The notes below the pieces were generated by a model. The model was given only the letters and a program-made list of their open reading frames with translations. It made no database searches and was not told where the DNA came from. Made by a program: the position numbers and the translations under genes. From Comamonadaceae bacterium 2FH (lineage in GTDB: Bacteria; Pseudomonadota; Gammaproteobacteria; Burkholderiales; Burkholderiaceae_C): a stretch of 62,973 bases of DNA. The stretch covers positions 1-62,973 of the forward strand of contig SCMQ01000031.1 of assembly GCA_005503335.1 (NCBI GenBank). Reading direction: 5' to 3'. Of the stretch, positions 26,582-35,300 are shown piece after piece. Positions within the stretch are counted from its first letter, which is position 1; every line of letters begins with the position of its first letter.

Positions 26582-27709
26582 TCACAGCCAGCCGGCCTGG
26601 GTCATGGCCTGCGACACCTTGAGGGCAAACAGCTGGTGCGCGTAGGGCGTGGGGTGCACCGAATCGGCAAACAGGTAGCGCGACACGTCGCCGGTGATCA
26701 CGCTGGCCGTGGTGCAGGTCAAGGAATAGCCTTGCAGCGGATTGAGCGGCGAGCTCGTGCTGCAGGCCGGCGTGCTGACGTCGCTCAGGCCGTAGGCAGC
26801 GGGTCGGGCCGCCTGGTCGCTGCTGTGCTGGTACAGGTCCACCAGCAGCACGCCTGCCTTGTCCTTCAGGCCCTGCGCCAGGGCCAGGTTGAAGGCGCGG
26901 GTCATGGCATCCGTCAGGATCTGGGTGCCGGGCGAGCTGGCCTCGGCGACGACGGCGCTCGGCGTGAGGCTGATGTTGGGCATGTTGGCCACCACCACGC
27001 GCTGAGCGCCCCGGCCCAGCAACTGCAGCTGCACCAGGACCGCCAGCTCGCCGCCGGCCACGGCCATGGCGCTCACTGCCTCGCTGGCGGCCTGGGCCGA
27101 TGCGGTGGCCAGGTCCGTGCCGCCGCCCACGAGCTCGGCCACGCGCGTCGGGATGGCCGTGGCGAGCATGAACAGGTCGTTGTTGCCGGCCTGCACCAGC
27201 ACCAGCGCCCTGCTGCTGAAATGGCCGCCGCTGGCCGCCAGGTGGTTGGTGATCTGGCTGGCCACCGGCAGCGTGAGCTGGCCCAGTTGGCCGGTGAAGG
27301 CCGTGTCGGGATCGGGCGAGCCGAGCAGCGCCGCGTTCCAGGGACCGATGGGGTGGCTGACCCGGGCCCCGCCCTGGCCATAGGCCGTGCAGCCCGGGTG
27401 GTTGGCGACGGCTTCCGCGAAGGCCGCGAACGCGCCTGAGGCGTTCAGGCCGGTCTGCGCCGCGCAGGGCGCGGGCAGGCCGAGCTGCTCCGCCAGCTGC
27501 TCGACCCAGATCAGCGGGCCGGGACCGTTGACCGTGTACCTGCCGCCGCCGATCGCGGCGATGCCCGCAGTGCGGTAGCTGCCCACGTCGCTCAGGCTGT
27601 CGCCGAACGAGACCAGGGTGGCGAAGCGATCGGGGCCGCTTCCGCCGCAGGACGCCAGCAGCAGAGCAGCGGCCAGCGCAGCGAGTTTGGCCCTGAGTGT
27701 TGTTCCCAT
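26582..27709 (-). CDS. SGNH/GDSL lipase/esterase lipoprotein
   Basis: A 375-residue exported lipoprotein (lipobox L-A-S-C, Cys21). It has the full set of catalytic blocks: G-D-S-L-S-D (36-41, Ser38), G-Q-G-G-A-R in block II, Q-A-G-N-N-D in block III, and D-S-V-H (Asp349, His352). Likely an esterase or lipase at the cell envelope, substrate unknown. ATG 27709 gives a clean signal peptide; the frame upstream to 27748 has no better start. It is a paralogue of the gene at 25198. Confidence 0.85.
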   Translation of the reverse strand: MGTTLRAKLAALAAALLLASCGGSGPDRFATLVSFGDSLSDVGSYRTAGIAAIGGGRYTVNGPGPLIWVEQLAEQLGLPAPCAAQTGLNASGAFAAFAEAVANHPGCTAYGQGGARVSHPIGPWNAALLGSPDPDTAFTGQLGQLTLPVASQITNHLAASGGHFSSRALVLVQAGNNDLFMLATAIPTRVAELVGGGTDLATASAQAASEAVSAMAVAGGELAVLVQLQLLGRGAQRVVVANMPNISLTPSAVVAEASSPGTQILTDAMTRAFNLALAQGLKDKAGVLLVDLYQHSSDQAARPAAYGLSDVSTPACSTSSPLNPLQGYSLTCTTASVITGDVSRYLFADSVHPTPYAHQLFALKVSQAMTQAGWL

Positions 27710-27790
27710 GGTGTTCTCCCCCGGGGCCCATGGTAGGCACAGGGGCACGCGGGCGCTGCCGCTGTTACGCCTTGTTTCGCGCGGCCATCG

Positions 27791-29227
27791 TCAGGGCGGG
27801 TCGCGCACCACCCACTCGACCAGCCGGTCCAGGGCCGCGCGCGCGGCCGGGGCGTTGGGGTGGTTGACCAGCGCGACCAGGCTGTAGCGCCGGCCGCTGC
27901 GCCCGGTGACATAGCCCGCCAGGGCGGCCACGTCGCGCAGCGTCCCGGTCTTGAGCCGGGCGTTGCCCAGCACCTCGGGCGCGGCGCCCCGATCGGCCAT
28001 GCGCGCCACGCCGCCGTCCACGCCGGCCAGTCCCAGCGAACTCTCGAAGGCCGCGGCCTGGGGGCCGGCTGCCGCGCGCTGCAGCAGGGCCGTGAGCGCG
28101 GCGGCGCTGCTGTGCCCCTGGCGCGACAGGCCCGAGCCGTTGTCCAGCTCGGGCTGCGGCTGCCCGTCCAGGCGCTGGCGCCACCAGTCCTGCAGGCGCA
28201 GCCGCGAGGCCTCGAAGCTGCCCCGGCCCTCGGCCGCGCTGGACAGCGTGAGGAACAGTTGCTGCGCCATCACGTTGTTGGAGAACTTGTTGACGTCGGC
28301 CACGATCTCGGCCAGCGGCAGCGAGGGCGCGCTGACCCACAGGCGCGCACCGGGCGGGGTGGGGGCCTCGCGCACCCGGCCCGTCAGGCGGCCGCCGGCG
28401 GCCTGCCACATGGCCTGGACCACGCGCCGGGCGTAGCTGCGCGGATCGACATAGGCCACGGGCCAGCGCTGCTCGCCGCAGGCGGCCGGGTAGCGGCCGG
28501 CAAAGCGCACCCGCTGCGGGCTCGAGAAATCGGCGCGCAGCGCGCTGCGCCAGTCCCTGCAGGGGCCGGCCGCCAGGCCGAGCTCGGCCGGGATCTCCAC
28601 GCCCGCGATCGGCGGCTCGCTCGCGACCAGGGCGCGCGCGCCGGCCGGGTCGGGCGTGAAGGTGAAGATCAGCGCCTTGAAGTTCAGCAGCAGGCCGTCG
28701 GGCGCCGCGTTGTAGGGGCGCAGCGGCTCCTCGTCGAAGGCCGCCGGGTCGTGCTCGGGCAGCTCGAACACGCTGCGGTCGAGCAGGATGTCGCCGCGCA
28801 CCTCCTGCACGCCGCGCGCGATCACCTCGCGCAGCAGCGCGTCCAGCCGCTCCAGCACCAGCTTGGGGTCGCCGCTGCCGCGCAGCACCAGGTCGCCCTC
28901 GAGCACCCCGCCTGCCACCGGGCCGTCGACGTAGACGCGGTTGGTCCAGGTGAAATCCGGGCCCAGCAGCTCCAGCGCGGCGTAGGTGGTGACCAGCTTC
29001 AGCACCGAGGCCGGGTTCATGGCGGCATCGGGGCGGTGCGCCAGGCGCGGTGCGGGCAGGGAGGTTGGCGCGGCGGGATCGGGCAGCGGCGCGACCAGCA
29101 CGCTGACCGCCTCGCTCGGCACGCCGGCGCGCGCCAGGCCCTGGGCGAACTCGGCCGGCAGCGCGCCCTGGGCCCAGACCGGCAGGGCCAGGGCCAGCCA
29201 TCCCAGGAGGGTCCAGCAATGCCTCAT
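27791..29227 (-). CDS. dacB: D-alanyl-D-alanine carboxypeptidase/endopeptidase (PBP4 family)
   Basis: A 478-residue periplasmic class C penicillin-binding protein that trims peptidoglycan peptides. The signal peptide ends near residue 20 (V-W-A-Q). The serine motifs are S-V-L-K (Ser74, Lys77), S-N-N (about 310) and K-T-G-T (about 425). A large insertion domain lies between the first two motifs, as in E. coli PBP4. ATG 29227 is divergent from the DMT permease with 55 bp between. Confidence 0.93.
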   Translation of the reverse strand: MRHCWTLLGWLALALPVWAQGALPAEFAQGLARAGVPSEAVSVLVAPLPDPAAPTSLPAPRLAHRPDAAMNPASVLKLVTTYAALELLGPDFTWTNRVYVDGPVAGGVLEGDLVLRGSGDPKLVLERLDALLREVIARGVQEVRGDILLDRSVFELPEHDPAAFDEEPLRPYNAAPDGLLLNFKALIFTFTPDPAGARALVASEPPIAGVEIPAELGLAAGPCRDWRSALRADFSSPQRVRFAGRYPAACGEQRWPVAYVDPRSYARRVVQAMWQAAGGRLTGRVREAPTPPGARLWVSAPSLPLAEIVADVNKFSNNVMAQQLFLTLSSAAEGRGSFEASRLRLQDWWRQRLDGQPQPELDNGSGLSRQGHSSAAALTALLQRAAAGPQAAAFESSLGLAGVDGGVARMADRGAAPEVLGNARLKTGTLRDVAALAGYVTGRSGRRYSLVALVNHPNAPAARAALDRLVEWVVRDPP

Positions 29228-29270
29228 GGGGTCAGTCTACCCGGGCCCGGCGCCGCGCCGACCGCCGGCG

Positions 29271-29276
29271 GATAAT
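29271..29276 (+). promoter_or_regulatory. -10-like GATAAT, 6 nt before the start codon
   Basis: GATAAT ends exactly 6 bases before ATG 29283, so a transcript starting 7 nt downstream of it would begin at the A of the ATG (leaderless). No convincing -35 is seen. The same spacing occurs before pyrF at 40016. Confidence 0.35.
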
Positions 29277-29282
29277 CGCGGC

Positions 29283-30257
29283 ATGCGTTTTTCTGCCAGG
29301 ACCGTGGGCCTTGCCGCCGCTGTCGTCACGGTCTTCATCTGGACCTCCTTCATCATCATCACCCGGGCCTCGGCCGGCCGCACGCTCACGCCTTTCGATA
29401 TCGCGCTGGCGCGCATCGTGGGCGCCTCCAGCGTGCTGCTGCCCTGGGGCGCCTGGCTGGTGCGCTCGGCGCGGCGCCGGGGCGGCGGCAAGTCCTCGCT
29501 GTTCGGCTTGTCGCCACTGCCGCTGCGCGTCACGGCCGTCACCGGCCTGTTCGGCGGCCTGCTCTATGCGCTGCTGGCCTACACCGGCTTCTTCTACGCA
29601 CCGGCCGCCCATGCTTCGGTGCTGATGCCCGGCAGCCTGCCGCTGTGGACCGCCCTGCTGGCCGTTCTGGTGCTGCGCGAGCGCCTCACGCCGGCGCGCG
29701 CCCTGGGCCTGGCCTGCATCGTCGCGGGCGACCTGCTGGTGGGCGGCGCCAGCCTGCTCAAGGCCTTCGATGGGGGCGAGGTCTGGAAGGGCGACCTGCT
29801 GTTCATGTCGGCCGCGATCTGCTGGGCCGGCTACAGCGTGCTGGCGCGCCGCTTCGGGCTGGACGCCGTGCGCGCGACCATCGCCATCACCGCCTTCGCC
29901 TTCGTGAGCTATGTGCCGGCCTATGCGCTGCTGGTGCTGTCCGGCCAGGTGGCCAGCCAGCTGGCCGCCGCGCCCTGGGGCGAGATCTTGTTCCAGGTGC
30001 TGTTCCAGGGCCTGGGCTCGGTGGTGGTCTCGGGCATCGCGTTCACGCAGATGATCCGCTACTTCGGACCGGTGCGCTCGACCATGATCACGGCCCTGGT
30101 GCCCGGCCTGTCGGCCCTGGGCGCCGTGCTGTGGCTGGGCGAGCCGCTGTCGGCGCCCCTGCTGGCCGGTCTGGCGCTGGTGACGGCGGGCATCCTGTTC
30201 GGCGTGCGCGCGGCGCGGCCGGCGCCGACCGCAGGCCGCGCCATGGAGGCCCGATGA
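29283..30257 (+). CDS. DMT superfamily (EamA) permease
   Basis: A 324-residue inner-membrane protein with about ten hydrophobic helices in two EamA repeats. Features: an N-terminal helix with W-T-S-F-I-I-I-T-R, P-F-D-I-A-L-A-R-I after it, and in the second half Q-M-I-R-Y-F-G-P-V-R-S-T and G-E-P-L-S. Substrate unknown; the family exports amino acids, metabolites or drugs. Its stop overlaps the tsaB ATG (ATGA). Confidence 0.85.
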   Translation: MRFSARTVGLAAAVVTVFIWTSFIIITRASAGRTLTPFDIALARIVGASSVLLPWGAWLVRSARRRGGGKSSLFGLSPLPLRVTAVTGLFGGLLYALLAYTGFFYAPAAHASVLMPGSLPLWTALLAVLVLRERLTPARALGLACIVAGDLLVGGASLLKAFDGGEVWKGDLLFMSAAICWAGYSVLARRFGLDAVRATIAITAFAFVSYVPAYALLVLSGQVASQLAAAPWGEILFQVLFQGLGSVVVSGIAFTQMIRYFGPVRSTMITALVPGLSALGAVLWLGEPLSAPLLAGLALVTAGILFGVRAARPAPTAGRAMEAR

Positions 30258-31021
30258 CGCGCCCCGACCCCGCCGCCTGGCCCCGGCTGCTGGCCTTCGA
30301 CACCAGCACCGAATACCTGTCGGTCGCCGTGCAGCACGGCGCGCGGGTCTGGTCCCACCATGGCGCCGGCGGCGCGCAGGCCTCGGCGGCCCTGATCCCG
30401 GCCTGCCAGACGCTGCTGGCCCAGGCCGGGCTGGGCCTGGCCGAGCTCGACGCCATCGTGTTCGGCCATGGCCCCGGCGCCTTTACCGGCCTGCGTACCG
30501 CCTGCGCTGTGGCCCAGGGCCTGGCCTTCGGCGCCGGCCGGCCGGTGCTGCCGGTCGACACCCTGCTGGCCGTGGCCGAGGCCGCACGCGCCCAGCTGGC
30601 ACCCGAGGCGCAGGCGGGCCTGCGCGTGCTGGCCCTGCTCGACGCGCGCATGGACGAGGTCTACAGCGCCGCCTACGCCTGGGACGGCCGGCAGTGGCTG
30701 CCGCGCGCCGAGCTGGCCGTGGGCCGGCCCGAGACCGTGCTCGTTCCCGACGCGGCGCCGGGCTGGGCGCTGGCCGGCAATGCCTTCGCGGCCTACGGCG
30801 AGCGCCTGCCGCCCGGGCTGCCGCGCATCGAGGCCCTGCCTACGGCCGAGGCCTTGCTGCGCCTGGCGCCCGCCCTGCTGGCGGCCGGCCAGGCCGTGCC
30901 GGCCGCGCAGGCCATGCCGCGCTACATTCGCGATAAAGTCGCACAGACCACCGAGGAGCGCGCCGCCGCCAAGGCCGCCCATCCCGGCCCCCCCAGCCTA
31001 CCGAGCCATCGTCCCGCATGA
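30254..31021 (+). CDS. tsaB: tRNA threonylcarbamoyladenosine biosynthesis protein TsaB
   Basis: Scaffold protein of the TsaBDE complex that transfers the threonylcarbamoyl group to tRNA. It is an ASKHA-fold homologue of TsaD. 255 residues: L-A-F-D-T-S-T-E-Y-L-S-V near the N-terminus and G-H-G-P-G-A-F-T-G-L-R-T (about 74-85), the family hallmark. The C-terminus is Ala/Pro-rich and slightly long. It overlaps the genes on both sides by 4 nt. Confidence 0.94.
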   Translation: MTRPDPAAWPRLLAFDTSTEYLSVAVQHGARVWSHHGAGGAQASAALIPACQTLLAQAGLGLAELDAIVFGHGPGAFTGLRTACAVAQGLAFGAGRPVLPVDTLLAVAEAARAQLAPEAQAGLRVLALLDARMDEVYSAAYAWDGRQWLPRAELAVGRPETVLVPDAAPGWALAGNAFAAYGERLPPGLPRIEALPTAEALLRLAPALLAAGQAVPAAQAMPRYIRDKVAQTTEERAAAKAAHPGPPSLPSHRPA

Positions 31022-31485
31022 GCGCCGTCCTGCAGCCCGTCGAAGCCCGTTTCGAGCCGCTCACGCCCGAGCGCCTGGAGGCGGTGCTGGCCGTCGAGCA
31101 GGTCGCCTACAGCCATCCCTGGTCGCGCGGCAACTTCATCGACACCCTGGCCTCGGGCTACCAGGCCCAGCTGCTGCTGGCCGACGAGCAGCTGCTGGGC
31201 TATTTCGTCGCCATGAAGGGCGTGGACGAGGTGCACCTGCTCAACATCACCGTGGCGCCGGCCTTCCAGCGCCAGGGCTGGGCCCATGTGATGCTCGACG
31301 CGCTGGCGCTGTGGTCGCGCGGCCAGGGCGCGCAATGGCTGTGGCTGGAGGTGCGCGTGGGCAACCAGCGCGCGCTCGAGGTCTACGAGCGCCATGGTTT
31401 TCGCCGCGTCGGCCTGCGCCGCGCCTACTACCCGGCCGGCCAAGGCCAGCGCGAGGACGCGGTGGTGATGAGCCTGAAGCTATGA
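31018..31485 (+). CDS. rimI: Ribosomal protein bS18-alanine N-acetyltransferase
   Basis: GNAT acetyltransferase of 155 residues that acetylates the N-terminal alanine of bS18. The acetyl-CoA loop Q-R-Q-G-W-A-H (about 84-90) and the C-terminal Y-E-R-H-G-F-R-R-V-G segment are present. tsaB-rimI adjacency is conserved across proteobacteria and supports the assignment. It overlaps tsaB and the downstream glycosylase gene by 4 nt each. Confidence 0.93.
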   Translation: MSAVLQPVEARFEPLTPERLEAVLAVEQVAYSHPWSRGNFIDTLASGYQAQLLLADEQLLGYFVAMKGVDEVHLLNITVAPAFQRQGWAHVMLDALALWSRGQGAQWLWLEVRVGNQRALEVYERHGFRRVGLRRAYYPAGQGQREDAVVMSLKL

Positions 31486-32306
31486 GCGAAGCCACGCGAT
31501 TCGAACTCGACGAACGCCAGCGCGCCATGTTGGCCGAGATGGGCGTGCGCGTCTGGCAGCCGGCCGCGCCGGCGCCGCAGCAGGGCAGCGCCGTGGCGGC
31601 TCCGGTCGAGGCGCCGCTGCGAGCGCCCCGCGTCGCTGCTCCGGTGCCGCCCGCGATGCAGGCCTTGTCCGTCGAGGCGCCCGTGCGTCCTGCCGCCGAG
31701 CCGGCGGCGCGCGCCCCGCGCCCCACCGGCGTCGAGTCCATGGACTGGACCGAGCTGGAGCAGGCCGTGGCCGCTTGCCAGGCCTGCGGCCTGTGCGCCA
31801 GCCGCAAGAACACCGTGTTCGGGGTCGGCGATACACAGGCGCGCTGGATGGTGGTCGGCGAGGCCCCGGGCGAGAAGGAGGACCTGCAGGGCGAGCCCTT
31901 CGTCGGCCCGGCCGGCCAGCTGCTGGACAACATGCTCAAGGCCCTAGGCCTGAGCCGCCAGGCCCAGGGCGGGCAGGGCGTCTACATCGCCAACGTGCTC
32001 AAGTGCCGCCCGCCGGCCAACCGCAACCCCGAGCCGGCCGAGGTGGCGCAGTGCGAGCCCTTCCTGCGCCGCCAGGTGGCCCTGGTGCAGCCGCGCATCA
32101 TCCTGGCCATGGGGCGCTTTGCCGTGCAGTCGCTATTGCAGACCAGCGAGCCCATCGGCCGCCTGCGCGGGCGCGTGCACAGCTACCAGGGCGTTCCGGT
32201 GGTCGTGACCTACCACCCGGCCTACCTGCTGCGCAACCTGCCCGACAAGGCCAAGGCCTGGGCCGACCTGTGCCTGGCGCTGGAGCTGGTGCGGCAGCAG
32301 GGCTGA
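31482..32306 (+). CDS. Uracil-DNA glycosylase, type 4 (Fe-S) family
   Basis: A 274-residue base-excision enzyme. After an Ala/Pro-rich tail (1-85) comes the UDG domain with cluster cysteines C-Q-A-C-G-L-C (about 97-103) and V-L-K-C-R-P-P and C-E-P-F later. The uracil-pocket motif is G-E-A-P-G-E-K-E-D and the terminal motif H-P-A-Y-L-L-R. The long low-complexity N-terminus is common in Burkholderiales homologues of the phage-polymerase-related type. Last gene of the coupled tsaB-rimI operon. Confidence 0.92.
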   Translation: MSEATRFELDERQRAMLAEMGVRVWQPAAPAPQQGSAVAAPVEAPLRAPRVAAPVPPAMQALSVEAPVRPAAEPAARAPRPTGVESMDWTELEQAVAACQACGLCASRKNTVFGVGDTQARWMVVGEAPGEKEDLQGEPFVGPAGQLLDNMLKALGLSRQAQGGQGVYIANVLKCRPPANRNPEPAEVAQCEPFLRRQVALVQPRIILAMGRFAVQSLLQTSEPIGRLRGRVHSYQGVPVVVTYHPAYLLRNLPDKAKAWADLCLALELVRQQG

Positions 32307-32318
32307 GCGCTTCAGCGC

Positions 32319-33899
32319 TCAGCGTTCGGCGATGTAGTGCGACATGCGGGCGCTCTCGCCCGGCGCGAGGAAGCGCCGCACCTCGGCTTCCAGCGTCTGG
32401 TCGGCCACGGTGGCGCGGGCGCGCTGGTGCAGGTAGTCGGCCCAGGAGGTCACGATGAAGCGCTCGACGTAGCGCAGGGGCTGGCCCAGGTCCTTGTAGA
32501 CACGCCAGAAGGTGGCGCCGTCGCGCCGGCGCGGGGCCTTGAGGTGGCTCACGGCGTCGAGAAAGGCGCGCTCCTCGCCGGCGCGTATGCGGTAGGCGAT
32601 CTCCACCGCCACCGGGCCGGCGTCGGGGCTGGGCTCGGCCGTCACGAACAGGTCTTCCCAGGGCTGGGCCTGGGTCACCTCGTGCGCCGCGCCCATGCGC
32701 AGCGGCAGCGGCCGGTTCAGCAGCAGGCCGGTGGCCATCAGCGTTGCCGCGAGCATCAGCGCCACGCTCAGGCCGGCCACGTCGGACAGCGCGCCCCAGA
32801 AGCCGGAGCCCAGGGCGAACGCGCCCAGCGAGGCCACGATGTGCAGCGCCACCGCGCGCGAGCGCACCCAGGGCGGCGCGCTGGCCTGGGTGGCGGTGTT
32901 GAAGGTGGACATGGCGCTCATCCAGGCCGCGCCGCCCAGCGCCATGGCCAGGTAGACCAGCAGCGGCGTGCGCACCAAGGCGGCCACCAGCATCACCGAG
33001 GCGAAGCTCACGCAGCTCGCGTTCACGATGGCGTCCAGGCCGAAGCGCGCGCGCAGCCGGCCGATCACCAGCCCGGCGGCCACCGCACCCGTGCCCAGGC
33101 AGCCCATGAGCAGGCCGAAGCCCTCGGCGCCGGCGCCGAGCTGGCGCTGGGCGATGATGGGCAGCAGGGCCCACAGGGCCGAACCGGCTCCGCTGAAGGC
33201 CATGGCGCGCACCAGTTGGGCCAGGATCATGCGCGAGTGCCAGGCAAAGCGCAGCCCGCTCAGCGTGCCGCTCCACAGCCGCTCGGCCGGCAGGCGCGTG
33301 GGCGGATGGGCGCGCGGCGGCCAGCGGCGTATCGACTCCCACATCACCAGGGTGGTGAGCACCGTGCTGGCGAACACCCAGCCCGCGCCCAGCCAGGCGA
33401 ACAGCAGGCCGGCCAGCGTGGGACCCAGGGCGCGCGCGGCGTTGTAGGCGATGCCTATGGTGGTGATGGCCTGCGGCCACTCGTCGCGCGGCACGGGGTC
33501 GACCACCGAGGAGTTCCAGGCCGGCGTGAGCACCGCGGTGCAGCAGCCGCAGACGAACACCAGCAGCAGCACCGAAGCCGGCCCGCCCCCGCCGGCCAGC
33601 ACCAGCAGGGCCAGCAGGGCACAGGCCGCGACCTGGGCCAGCAGTGCCGCGGAGATCAGGCGCCGGCGGTCGGTGGTGTCGGCCAGCACGCCCGCCGGCA
33701 GCGCCAGCAGGAACATGGGCAGGAAGACCGCGGTCTGCACCAGCGCGGCCAGGAAGGAGGAGCCGCTGAGCTCGACCATCAGCCAGGCGGCCGCCATGGA
33801 CTGCATGCCGTTGCCGATGAAGAAGACGGCGCCGCAGAGCCACAGGCCGCGGAAGGCGGGTTTGCGCAGCGGGCTCCAGATCGTGGCGGCGGATGACAT
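32319..33899 (-). CDS. MFS transporter with C-terminal soluble domain (MFS_3/EntS-like)
   Basis: A 526-residue protein. Residues 1-400 give about twelve hydrophobic helices of the MFS_3 (EntS) group, with G-V-L-A-D-T-T-D-R-R after helix 2. Residues about 410-526 are a soluble extension rich in charged residues (W-R-V-Y-K-D-L-G and F-I-V-T-S-W-A-D-Y) resembling an antibiotic-biosynthesis-monooxygenase-like ferredoxin fold, a fusion known in this group. Substrate unknown. Convergent with the glycosylase gene. Confidence 0.85.
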   Translation of the reverse strand: MSSAATIWSPLRKPAFRGLWLCGAVFFIGNGMQSMAAAWLMVELSGSSFLAALVQTAVFLPMFLLALPAGVLADTTDRRRLISAALLAQVAACALLALLVLAGGGGPASVLLLVFVCGCCTAVLTPAWNSSVVDPVPRDEWPQAITTIGIAYNAARALGPTLAGLLFAWLGAGWVFASTVLTTLVMWESIRRWPPRAHPPTRLPAERLWSGTLSGLRFAWHSRMILAQLVRAMAFSGAGSALWALLPIIAQRQLGAGAEGFGLLMGCLGTGAVAAGLVIGRLRARFGLDAIVNASCVSFASVMLVAALVRTPLLVYLAMALGGAAWMSAMSTFNTATQASAPPWVRSRAVALHIVASLGAFALGSGFWGALSDVAGLSVALMLAATLMATGLLLNRPLPLRMGAAHEVTQAQPWEDLFVTAEPSPDAGPVAVEIAYRIRAGEERAFLDAVSHLKAPRRRDGATFWRVYKDLGQPLRYVERFIVTSWADYLHQRARATVADQTLEAEVRRFLAPGESARMSHYIAER

Positions 33900-33944
33900 G
33901 GTGGGCCATTATTCATCAGGCCCACCGCCTGCTGCGCGACCTCG

Positions 33945-34026
33945 GACCGGCGCCGGGCCGAAGCGTCATGCCTCGGAACGTGCATGGCGCGAGCCCGGCG
34001 AGGACACGCAGTGCCGAACGTGGGGC
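33945..34026. repeat. Dispersed intergenic repeat, copy 2 (short form)
   Basis: This 82-bp copy matches 7370-7538 except for two missing internal segments. One loss lies between repeated GCCGGGCCG blocks, the other just before GCGAGCCC. It fills the gap between the MFS start and the DoxX stop. As in copy 1, GGGGCC at its right edge lies one base or so from the stop codon of the minus-strand gene. Confidence 0.75.
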
Positions 34027-34029
34027 CTG

Positions 34030-34497
34030 TCAGGACTCGCCGAGCCAGCGCTTGCGCACCAGCGCGTCGATCGACAGCCCGCCCGCGCCGCGCGCCAGCA
34101 GCACCCACAGCATGGCAGCCCATTGCAGATGGGTGGGCCAGGCCTGGGGATAGACGAAGGTCTGGATCACGGCCGTCATGCCCAGCAGCACGGCGGCCGC
34201 CGGCCGCGTCGCCAGGCCCAGCACCAGCAGCACCGGCGCGCTCAGCTCGATGGACACCGCCATGTAGGCCGCGAGCTCGGGCGGCAGCAGCGGCACGCGG
34301 TACTCGTCGGCGAACAGCGCGAGCGCCGTGTCCCAGCTGGCCAGCTTGCTCATGGCCGAGTTCCAGAACACCGTGGCCACCGCGAAGCGCAGCGGCAGGG
34401 CGAGCAGGGCGTAAGGGGTGGCGTCCAGCCAGCCCAGGACGCGCGCGGCCAGGGCCACGAGGCGGCTGCGTTCGGTCAGGGCAAGGATGTGGTTCAT
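34030..34497 (-). CDS. bufD: DoxX family membrane protein of the bufferin operon
   Basis: A 155-residue membrane protein with four hydrophobic helices and the DoxX pattern (R-F-A-V-A-T-V-F-W-N-S-A-M-S-K-L near 38-53, and Q-T-F-V-Y-P-Q-A-W). DoxX proteins are the usual last gene of DUF2282/DUF692/DUF2063 clusters, where the member is called HvfD or BufD; the role is not settled. ATG 34497 overlaps the stop of the DUF2063 gene by 4 nt. Confidence 0.85.
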   Translation of the reverse strand: MNHILALTERSRLVALAARVLGWLDATPYALLALPLRFAVATVFWNSAMSKLASWDTALALFADEYRVPLLPPELAAYMAVSIELSAPVLLVLGLATRPAAAVLLGMTAVIQTFVYPQAWPTHLQWAAMLWVLLARGAGGLSIDALVRKRWLGES

Positions 34498-35300
34498 GTC
34501 GGACTCCTGAAGTCGGAATTGGGGTCGCAGGGCGGCGCCAGCTCGAAGCCGGCCAGCCGTCCCCGGCTCAGCAGCTCGGCCAGGGTGGCCGCTGCGTGAT
34601 CGCCTGCATGCTCGGCCAGCGCCAGGCCCAGCGGGCGCCCCGCGCACAGAACCTGCACCAGGCGCCAGCGCGGCTCGTCCAGGCGCAGCACCTCGACGCC
34701 CGCGGGCCCGCGCTGCACCAGCAGCCAGGCCGGGCCGCTGGCCAGGTCCAGGGCGGCGAGTGCCGCATCGTCCTCGTCGAGCACGGCGCGCCAGATCGCG
34801 TCGGCGGGAAAGCTGCAGGCGACCAGGCCCAGCGAGGGCTGGGGCGTGAAGCGGATGCGCGCCTGCGCGTCCGCGCCAACCGCCGCCAGGGCGGCGGGGT
34901 CCAGCGGGTCCGCGTCGGGCGCATGCAGGGCGCGGCTGACGGCCCATTCCAGCCGCGCCACCTCGGCCAGATAGGGCAGGGCGGCGGCCGGCGCGAAGCG
35001 CTCGAGAAAACCGGGGAACTCGGCGCCGAACTCGTCCAGCCAGCTGCTGCGCGGCGGCGCGCCGGCGATGAAGTCGCGCGCGGCGGCCTCGAAGAAATCG
35101 GCGCCGACCAGCCGCTCCACGGCCGGGAAGGACAGGCGCAGCGCCCGCACCAGGGTCTGGCCGAAGGTGTTGCGATAGACCGCCAGCCGCTGCCGCGGCG
35201 CCAGGCCCGCGCTCACCACGTGCCGGCCGGCCTCTGCGTCCTCGCCTTCGACCATGCTGCGCCGCAGGGACTGCTGCAGCTCAAGCAGGGAGGGTGTCAT
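34494..35300 (-). CDS. bufC: DUF2063 family protein, MNIO partner (HvfC/BufC)
   Basis: A 268-residue cytoplasmic protein. The N-terminal DUF2063 domain has L-Q-Q-S-L-R-R, then Y-R-N-T-F and F-P-A-V-E-R-L-V-G, and D-F-I; the C-terminal part is a mixed domain. In bufferin and related pathways it partners the MNIO enzyme and presents the precursor to it. It overlaps the MNIO gene by 20 nt and the DoxX gene by 4 nt, so all are translationally coupled. Confidence 0.9.
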   Translation of the reverse strand: MTPSLLELQQSLRRSMVEGEDAEAGRHVVSAGLAPRQRLAVYRNTFGQTLVRALRLSFPAVERLVGADFFEAAARDFIAGAPPRSSWLDEFGAEFPGFLERFAPAAALPYLAEVARLEWAVSRALHAPDADPLDPAALAAVGADAQARIRFTPQPSLGLVACSFPADAIWRAVLDEDDAALAALDLASGPAWLLVQRGPAGVEVLRLDEPRWRLVQVLCAGRPLGLALAEHAGDHAAATLAELLSRGRLAGFELAPPCDPNSDFRSPT

